A stretch of DNA of 64,000 nt. It comes from Deinococcus aerophilus (lineage in GTDB: Bacteria; Deinococcota; Deinococci; Deinococcales; Deinococcaceae). Both the position numbers and the translations under genes were made by a program. Every line of letters starts with the position of its first letter. Positions within the stretch are counted from its first letter, which is position 1. Location of the stretch: positions 1 through 64,000 of the forward strand of contig NZ_BMOM01000011.1 of assembly GCF_014647075.1 (NCBI RefSeq), read 5' to 3'. The notes beneath the pieces are model-generated. The model worked only from the letters and a program-made list of their open reading frames with translations. It was not told where the DNA came from and did not search any database. This document shows positions 58,870 through 64,000 of the stretch, piece by piece.

Positions 58870-59685
58870 TCAGCGGCCCATGCCTCCGACGCCCTCGGTC
58901 TCTTCTACGTAACGGTACCGTTCGATGGCCTCGGCGCGGCCCCACTCTATCTGGACATACACGGCGTTCAGCTCGGCGCGGCCCTCGGCGACGGCGTAGC
59001 GGTGCGGACGCTCGGTCACGAACCGCTGAATGGGTCCCTCGGGGTCCGAACCGATGATGCTGTCGTGTGGGCCGGTAAACCCCACATCCGACTGAAAGGC
59101 CGTGCCGCCGGGCAGAATGCGGGTATCGGCGGTGGGCACGTGGGTGTGCGTGCCGATCACGGCGGCCACCCGTCCGTCGAGGTGCCACGCCAGTCCGGCC
59201 TTCTCGCTGGTGGCCTCGGCGTGCATGTCCACAAAGACGCTGCCCAGGTCGTCGCGTTCCAGCAGCTCGTCCATGGCCCGGAAGGGATTGGACACCGCTT
59301 CCATGAAGACCCGGCCCAGCACATTGACCACCGTGAGGCGCTCGGGCTTGCCCTGGGCGTTTCTGACCTCAAAGGTGCGCCACCCCAGACCCGGCGTGCC
59401 CGGATCAGCGTAGTTCAGGGGACGCACGATGGGATAGTTCACCTCGTCAAGCAGCAGCTTGTAGATGTCGCGGTGATGCCATGCGTGGTTGCCCAGCGTC
59501 ATGCAGTCGGCTCCGGCCCGCAGCGCGGCGTCGGCGGCGTCACGGTGCAGCCCGAAGCCGCCGGCAGCGTTTTCCATATTCACAATCACGAAATCCGCCG
59601 TCTTTCTCAGCTGAGGCAACTGCGCCGACAGCACCCGGCGGCCCGGCTGGCCAAATACATCTCCCACAAACAGCACCCTGATCAT
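58870..59685 (-). CDS. TIGR00282-family metallophosphoesterase (YmdB/DR1281-like)
   Basis: A 271-residue calcineurin-like phosphodiesterase with [14 protein letters not shown] (metal Asp), [27 protein letters not shown] and [10 protein letters not shown]. YmdB homologues hydrolyse 2',3'-cyclic and cAMP-type phosphodiesters and affect RNA turnover in Bacillus. The D. radiodurans homologue DR1281 belongs to this family. The ATG at 59685 lies 6 nt after a TAGCCT -10 box. Confidence 0.92.
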   Translation of the reverse strand: MIRVLFVGDVFGQPGRRVLSAQLPQLRKTADFVIVNMENAAGGFGLHRDAADAALRAGADCMTLGNHAWHHRDIYKLLLDEVNYPIVRPLNYADPGTPGLGWRTFEVRNAQGKPERLTVVNVLGRVFMEAVSNPFRAMDELLERDDLGSVFVDMHAEATSEKAGLAWHLDGRVAAVIGTHTHVPTADTRILPGGTAFQSDVGFTGPHDSIIGSDPEGPIQRFVTERPHRYAVAEGRAELNAVYVQIEWGRAEAIERYRYVEETEGVGGMGR

Positions 59686-59691
59686 GGAGGC

Positions 59692-59697
59692 AGGCTA
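59692..59697 (-). promoter_or_regulatory. -10 box of the phosphoesterase gene (leaderless)
   Basis: TAGCCT on the minus strand, 6 nt before the ATG at 59685. Confidence 0.4.
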
Positions 59698-59773
59698 GCG
59701 TCTGGGGTGCCCCTCCGGTCGTCGCCCGGGCCCATCGCGGCCCCGGCGGGCAACCCCGGTCCTTCCGGCGGCG

Positions 59774-59779
59774 TATATA
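59774..59779 (+). promoter_or_regulatory. -10 box of the ABC exporter operon
   Basis: TATATA 7 nt before the ATG at 59787. The same interval contains GAGGA, so either leaderless or SD-led initiation is possible. Confidence 0.4.
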
Positions 59780-59786
59780 AGAGGAC

Positions 59787-60581
59787 ATGACCGACCCCGC
59801 TCCCCAAGCCGTCGCCGCTCTGGAACTGTGGGAGGTCTACAAGGCTTTTGGGGGCCAGCCGGCGGTGGCGGGCCTGAGCCTCACGGTCTGTCCCGGCGAA
59901 CTGTACGCGCTGCTCGGCCCCAACGGAGCGGGGAAGACCACCACCATCCGCATCGTGGCGGGCCTGACCCGGCCCGACGGCGGCGAGGCCCTGATCTACG
60001 GACACAGCGTGCAGCGCAACGGGGCGGCGGCCAAACAGGTTCTGGCCTACTTGCCCGATGATCCGCTGCTGTACGGCAAGCTCAGTGCGCCGGAGTATCT
60101 GGAGTTTGTGGCGGGGCTGTGGGGCCTGAGCGCTGCCGAGGCTGCGCCCGAAGCCGAGCGGCTGTTGCGGTGGCTGAATCTGTGGGACCACCGCACGCAG
60201 CGCACCGAAGGTTTTTCACGCGGAATGAAACAGAAACTGGCGCTGGCCGGAGCGCTGATCCACCGGCCACGCCTGATGCTGCTGGACGAGCCGCTGACCG
60301 GGCTGGACGCGGCGGCCTCGCGTCAGGTCAAAGACGCTCTGCAGGAATACGTGGCGGGCGGCGGCGCAGTGGTGCTGACCACCCACATTCTGGAGGTGGC
60401 CGAGCGGATGGCCGGGCGCATCGGCATCATTGCGGAGGGTCGTCTGGTGACCGAAGGAACCCTGGAAGAGCTGCTGGCGCGCACCGGGACGCAGACCCTG
60501 GAGGACGCCTTTCTGGCCCTGACCGGGCTGGACGCACCGCCGGCCGAGGCGCTGGATGAGGAAGTTCGGGCGGGTGGGTGA
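59787..60581 (+). CDS. ABC transporter ATP-binding protein
   Basis: A 264-residue ATPase. Walker A is GPNGAGKTT (near residue 50), the signature is FSRGMKQKLALAGAL, Walker B is LMLLDEPLTGLD, followed by the H-loop TTHILEVAE. Family: ABC-2 type exporters (multidrug, lipid or polysaccharide). It overlaps the permease gene by up to 26 nt. Substrate unknown. Confidence 0.92.
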   Translation: MTDPAPQAVAALELWEVYKAFGGQPAVAGLSLTVCPGELYALLGPNGAGKTTTIRIVAGLTRPDGGEALIYGHSVQRNGAAAKQVLAYLPDDPLLYGKLSAPEYLEFVAGLWGLSAAEAAPEAERLLRWLNLWDHRTQRTEGFSRGMKQKLALAGALIHRPRLMLLDEPLTGLDAAASRQVKDALQEYVAGGGAVVLTTHILEVAERMAGRIGIIAEGRLVTEGTLEELLARTGTQTLEDAFLALTGLDAPPAEALDEEVRAGG

Positions 60582-62175
60582 AGACCGGACAGGCCCGCGT
60601 GAGGCCGTGAGAACGCCGGAGGAGGCGTCGGCTGCCCGCTGGTCCCTGGCCTCCCGGCCCGGCAGCCTCGCGTGGCTTCTGAAAAAGCAGCTGCTGTGGC
60701 AGTGGCGCAGCCTGAGCAGCGGGCAGCGGCGGTGGCTTTTCATGGTCTTCGTGGTGGTGGTTCTGGGGATGGTGGGTGGCTTCGTTGTCCTGCGCCCGGT
60801 TCTCTCCAGGCTGTCGCTGAACGGCCCGTTGCCGGACGCGGCGCTGGGGCCGGTGTTGCTGGCCCAGACCGTCCTGCTGATGTTGATGCTCTCGGCGGCG
60901 GTGCGGGCGGCGCTGAGCGCCCTGTTCACACGCGGCGATCTGGACCTGCTGCTGCACTCACCGCTTCCAGCGCGCGTCGTGCTGACCTCCCGGGCGCTGG
61001 GGGTGGCCGTGTCGGCGGCCCTCGCCTCGGCGCTGTTCGTCGTGCCGGCGCTGCTGTTGCTGCTGGTGCTGGGGGTGTGGCGCGGTGGGCTGGGCCTGCC
61101 GTTGTGGTGGGTCTGCGCCGCCCTGCTGGCTGCCAGTGCCGGCCTGTGGCTGACCCTGGGACTGGTGCGTGTTCTGGGAGTGCGGCGCACCCGCACGGTG
61201 TCCTCGGTCTTCGGGGCCCTGTTCGGAGCGGGGCTGTTCCTGGCCATCCAGTGGGGAAGCCTCGGTGGGGACAGGGCCAGCTTCCTGCAAACGGTGTTCG
61301 CAAGTGTTGTGCCGGGTCGGGGAAACTGGCCGGGTCCAGAGGGCCTGCTGTGGTTTGCGGCCCGCGCCGCCTGGCTGGAGCCGTGGCCGACGCTGGCGCT
61401 TTTGGGCCTGTCGGTCACGGTCTTTGGCGGTTCTGTTCTGGTATTGACCCGGCAGTTTACGTACGGCATTCAGGAACTCGCCGCTCCGCCGGGAGGCCGC
61501 CGGCCACGGCCAGCCGCTGCAGACACCGGGCTGCACTTTGCCTCAGGGCCGCGCGCCACGCTGCTCAAGGAATGGCGGCTGATCGGGCGGGATTCAGAAC
61601 TGCTGTCGCGCACGCTGTTGCAGCTGGTTTACCTGGTCCCCCTGTTGTTCTCGGTCACCCGGGTGGGAGGACTGCGTGCGGCGGGCGGAACGGGGGTGGT
61701 GCTGCTCACGGCCAGCCTCGCGGCAGCCCTGGCCCACCTCACCCTGAATGCCGAGGACGCGCCGGATCTGCTGCTCAGCGCCCCGCGCCGCCCGGCGGCC
61801 CTGCGGCGCGACAAGTGGCTGGCCGCCGTTTTGCCCACTGCCCTGGTGGGGGCGCTGATTCTGGCGGTACTGACCTGGCAGGGTGCGCTGAGCATCCTCC
61901 ACACGTTCGTTCTGGTGCCGCTGCTGCTGCTGGGCACCGGCGGCACGGCCCTGATGGTGCTGTGGCAACCTCTGCCCACCCGCCGCGCCGACGCCTTTCA
62001 GCGCGGGCACCGTGCCCCGGTGCTGAACACGCTTCTGGCCCTGCTGTTTCAGGCGGGCCTGAGCGCCACCGCCTTCGCCGTCAGCGGCGGCGCGGTCTGG
62101 GGGGTGGCCACCCTGGCGCTGGCGCTGGTAGTGCTGGGGGTGGCCTTCGGGCTGCGGCGCAGCGACGTGCGCTGA
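60556..62175 (+). CDS. ABC exporter membrane protein
   Basis: Up to 539 residues with at least ten hydrophobic segments and a cytoplasmic loop near residues 305-340. It resembles large ABC-2 type permeases (putative ABC exporter family). The start is uncertain: ATG at 60556 overlaps the ATPase gene, while GTG at 60574 has GAGGAAG upstream and GTG at 60607 is also in frame. It works with the ATPase upstream. Confidence 0.82.
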   Translation: MRKFGRVGEDRTGPREAVRTPEEASAARWSLASRPGSLAWLLKKQLLWQWRSLSSGQRRWLFMVFVVVVLGMVGGFVVLRPVLSRLSLNGPLPDAALGPVLLAQTVLLMLMLSAAVRAALSALFTRGDLDLLLHSPLPARVVLTSRALGVAVSAALASALFVVPALLLLLVLGVWRGGLGLPLWWVCAALLAASAGLWLTLGLVRVLGVRRTRTVSSVFGALFGAGLFLAIQWGSLGGDRASFLQTVFASVVPGRGNWPGPEGLLWFAARAAWLEPWPTLALLGLSVTVFGGSVLVLTRQFTYGIQELAAPPGGRRPRPAAADTGLHFASGPRATLLKEWRLIGRDSELLSRTLLQLVYLVPLLFSVTRVGGLRAAGGTGVVLLTASLAAALAHLTLNAEDAPDLLLSAPRRPAALRRDKWLAAVLPTALVGALILAVLTWQGALSILHTFVLVPLLLLGTGGTALMVLWQPLPTRRADAFQRGHRAPVLNTLLALLFQAGLSATAFAVSGGAVWGVATLALALVVLGVAFGLRRSDVR

Positions 62176-62195
62176 GGGGCGGTTCCGGTTCTGGG

Positions 62196-62810
62196 TCAGT
62201 CCTCTTTGGTGGGGCGGAATGCGGGTGCGGGGGACTGGGCAAGCAGAGCGTCCAGCCGCGCCGCCGTGTCCGCTGCGCCCATCACCCGCGCCGCGTCGGC
62301 GGCCGTGGCCCCGCCCGCGTCACGCACGTGGAGATCGGCTCCCAGCTCGATCAGCCAGTCGAGCATCTCGGTGCGGCCGAACATGGCGGCCATCATCAGG
62401 GCGGTGCGTCCACCCGGCGCGGCGACGTCCAGACCGGCGCCGCGCTCCACCAGCAGTTCGGCGGTGGTTTGGTCGCCCCGGAACACCGCGCCCATCAGCG
62501 GGGTCTGGCCCTGGTCGTTCAGAATGTTCGGATCGGCGCCGTGGTCGAGCAGCGTGCGGACGGCGCCGGTGTGGCTGTGGTAGGCGGCGAGCATCAGCAG
62601 CGTATCGCCGCGCGTGTTCTGCAGGTTCGGGGGCAGGCCGCGCTCCAGCCACTGCGCCAGAAAGGCGGCGTCTCCATTGCGGGCGGCCTCGAACGCAGAC
62701 TGCAGGATGTCCAGCACTTCTGCGTCGGTGGGACCCTGGTCCGGTGTCTGGGCCTGCGGAGACTCGGGGTCATGGGGCGTGGACGGCGCGGATTCGGAAT
62801 CGGGCAGCAT
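62196..62810 (-). CDS. Ankyrin-repeat protein
   Basis: A 204-residue soluble protein with an acidic Pro/Ser/Gln-rich N-terminus (about 1-30) and four to five ankyrin repeats (about 35-185: GDTLLMLAAYHSHTGAVRTL, GQTPLMGAVFRGDQTTAELL, GRTALMMAAMFGRTEMLDWL). It mediates protein-protein contacts. Bacterial homologues often accompany catalase, but none is nearby. SD AAGGAG precedes the ATG at 62810. Confidence 0.9.
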   Translation of the reverse strand: MLPDSESAPSTPHDPESPQAQTPDQGPTDAEVLDILQSAFEAARNGDAAFLAQWLERGLPPNLQNTRGDTLLMLAAYHSHTGAVRTLLDHGADPNILNDQGQTPLMGAVFRGDQTTAELLVERGAGLDVAAPGGRTALMMAAMFGRTEMLDWLIELGADLHVRDAGGATAADAARVMGAADTAARLDALLAQSPAPAFRPTKED

Positions 62811-63132
62811 GTTCAAACTCCTTGGAGTGGGCGCAGCGAAAAGCGGAGCGTAACGGTGGGCGACATGGGCACGCTGGCGCACAGTCTGCCGTGGGGCGTG
62901 GCCGTTCGGATTGCCGCCCGGCCAGGGAGTATTCATGAAGCGGAGGGGTCGTGGAGCCACCGCGGCGCGGCGAGGCCAACCCAGTTCATCGTACTCAACG
63001 GCGGTTCCCGGTGCTGAGGAGGTCCAGCGCCGCCCGGTCACAGCCGGTCAGGCGGTTCCCCGGTGCCGGACGGAAGGGTGCGTGGCCAGGGAAATGGCGA
63101 CGGTGCCTGTATTGGGCGGTCAGCGCTCCTGT
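62811..63132. other. Intergenic region between divergent genes
   Basis: About 320 bp with no supportable gene. It holds the ankyrin gene SD on the left and the U32 promoter on the right. Confidence 0.4.
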
Positions 63133-63138
63133 TACACT
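63130..63138 (+). promoter_or_regulatory. Extended -10 box of the U32 peptidase gene
   Basis: TGTTACACT (TGn-extended TACACT), 8 nt before the ATG at 63147. The predicted mRNA is leaderless. Confidence 0.5.
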
Positions 63139-63146
63139 GCCCTGTT

Positions 63147-64000
63147 ATGTCGCGTCCCCGTGTCAAGCCCGAAGTAATGAGTCCGGTGGGAGGCTTTCCC
63201 CAGCTGAAGGCAGCGGTGGAGGCCGGAGCCGACGCTGTGTTCTTCGGCGTCAACCCGGCGCGGGGAGCGGGCCGTCAGGACGGAGCCGGCTTTCACGCCC
63301 GTGCCAAGGTGGGTTTTGAGGCCGAGGCGCTGCCCGAGATCATGGCCGGCCTGCACCGGCGCGGGGTGCAGGGCTTCGTGACCTTCAACGTGCTTGTCTT
63401 TGACCGCGAACTGCGCGACGCCGAGCGGCAACTGATCGCGCTGGCCGAGGCCGGGGTGGACGCCCTGATCGTGCAGGACCACGGGGTTGCCCGCCTGGCC
63501 CACGAGATCTGCCCGGACCTGCCCATTCACGGCTCTACCCAGATGAGCATCACCTCGGCCGAGGGAGCCGAACACGCCCGCCGCTTCGGGGCGAGCCGGG
63601 TGGTGCTGGGGCGCGAGCTGTCCCTGCGCGACATTGAGCGGATTGCCAACCAGACCGATGTGGAGCTTGAAACCTTCGTCCACGGCGCCCTGTGCGTGAG
63701 CTACAGCGGTCAGTGCTTCTCCTCCGAAGCCTGGGGTGGACGCAGCGCCAACCGGGGCCAGTGCGCCCAGGCGTGCCGTCTGCCCTATGACCTGCTGGTA
63801 GACGGCGAGACGCGGGATCTGGGCGACGCCCGCTACCTGCTGTCGCCCGGCGACCTGTACGCGCTGCATCAGGTGCCCGACCTTGTGCGCATCGGCGTGA
63901 ACTGCCTGAAGATCGAGGGCCGCTACAAGGACGCCGAGTTCGTGGCCCTGACCACCGCCGCCTACCGTCAGGCGGTGGATGAGGCCTGGGCCGGCCTTCC
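63147..64000 (+). CDS. Peptidase U32 family protein (3' end beyond window)
   Basis: The frame is open from ATG 63147 to the window end (284 codons seen). It opens MSRPRVKPEVMSPVGGFPQL, the usual U32 start (E-x-L/M-x-P-A/V-G). The U32 signature is near-complete: ETFVHGALCVSYSGQCFSS (residues about 173-191), followed by the cysteine pair in NRGQCAQACRLPYDL and CLKIEGRYKDAEFV. U32 members include RlhA/TrhP (RNA hydroxylation) and collagenase-like proteases. Cysteine clusters suggest the RNA-modifying, iron-sulfur type. Confidence 0.9.
   Translation, partial: MSRPRVKPEVMSPVGGFPQLKAAVEAGADAVFFGVNPARGAGRQDGAGFHARAKVGFEAEALPEIMAGLHRRGVQGFVTFNVLVFDRELRDAERQLIALAEAGVDALIVQDHGVARLAHEICPDLPIHGSTQMSITSAEGAEHARRFGASRVVLGRELSLRDIERIANQTDVELETFVHGALCVSYSGQCFSSEAWGGRSANRGQCAQACRLPYDLLVDGETRDLGDARYLLSPGDLYALHQVPDLVRIGVNCLKIEGRYKDAEFVALTTAAYRQAVDEAWAGL

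Overview
The window is a GC-rich bacterial chromosome segment that is almost certainly from the genus Deinococcus. Supporting signs are an archaeal-type AspRS2, a TIGR00282 phosphoesterase of the D. radiodurans DR1281 type, the deoC-maf-mreC-mreD-mrdA gene order, and many genes with a TANNNT -10 box only 6-8 nt before the start codon. That last feature is the signature of leaderless mRNAs, which are known to be common in this genus. The window holds mostly core and metabolic genes. I found no rRNA, tRNA, CRISPR array, insertion sequence or prophage.

Layout. 1-3.6 kb: an Lrp/AsnC regulator divergent from lysine 2,3-aminomutase and a class III aminotransferase. 4.1-7.9 kb: a large secreted lipoprotein nuclease. 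8.1-10.5 kb: an S1-domain RNA-binding protein, OsmC, and a MerA/Lpd-like flavoprotein. 10.6-15.3 kb (minus): deoC-maf-mreC-mreD-mrdA, five genes with overlapping ends. 15.4-17.7 kb: Bcp peroxiredoxin, rpiA, PIG-L deacetylase. 17.8-24.5 kb: a GMC-oxidoreductase pair, Gfo/Idh dehydrogenase, alpha/beta hydrolase, Rieske-FAD oxidoreductase, TauE exporter and partner. 25.0-29.8 kb: first beta-oxidation module (FadN-like enzyme, hydrolase, thiolase). 29.9-30.9 kb: a broken two-TM gene and a lipoprotein. 31.0-35.7 kb: NAD cluster (nadE, divergent from niaP-like-pncB-nadM). 35.8-39.8 kb: moeA, a double FKBP/SlyD isomerase, and aspS2 with a leader peptide and terminator. 39.8-43.8 kb: CoA-ester lyase/MaoC pair, aldo-keto reductase, DHA2 exporter. 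43.9-45.8 kb: S33 hydrolase-sdpR-sdpI operon. 46.1-48.0 kb: two related 4-TM proteins flanking purU. 48.0-50.2 kb (minus): an acyl-ACP-reductase-like protein and a quinone oxidoreductase. 50.3-54.8 kb: second beta-oxidation module (fadB, fadA) and an HSL esterase. 54.9-59.7 kb (minus): alpha-amylase, ppc, phosphoesterase. 59.8-64 kb: ABC exporter, ankyrin protein, and a U32 peptidase cut by the window end.

The most notable observation is upstream of aspS2. A leaderless 14-residue ORF (MFAALRNNDDNDPC) contains six consecutive Asn/Asp codons and is followed by an intrinsic terminator. This looks like ribosome-mediated attenuation tuned to both tRNAs charged by a non-discriminating AspRS. A second theme is a set of tiny leaderless ORFs (4-14 codons) whose stop codons overlap the start of the real gene (S1 protein, GMC subunit, TauE, CoA-ester lyase). 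They suggest a translational-coupling architecture.
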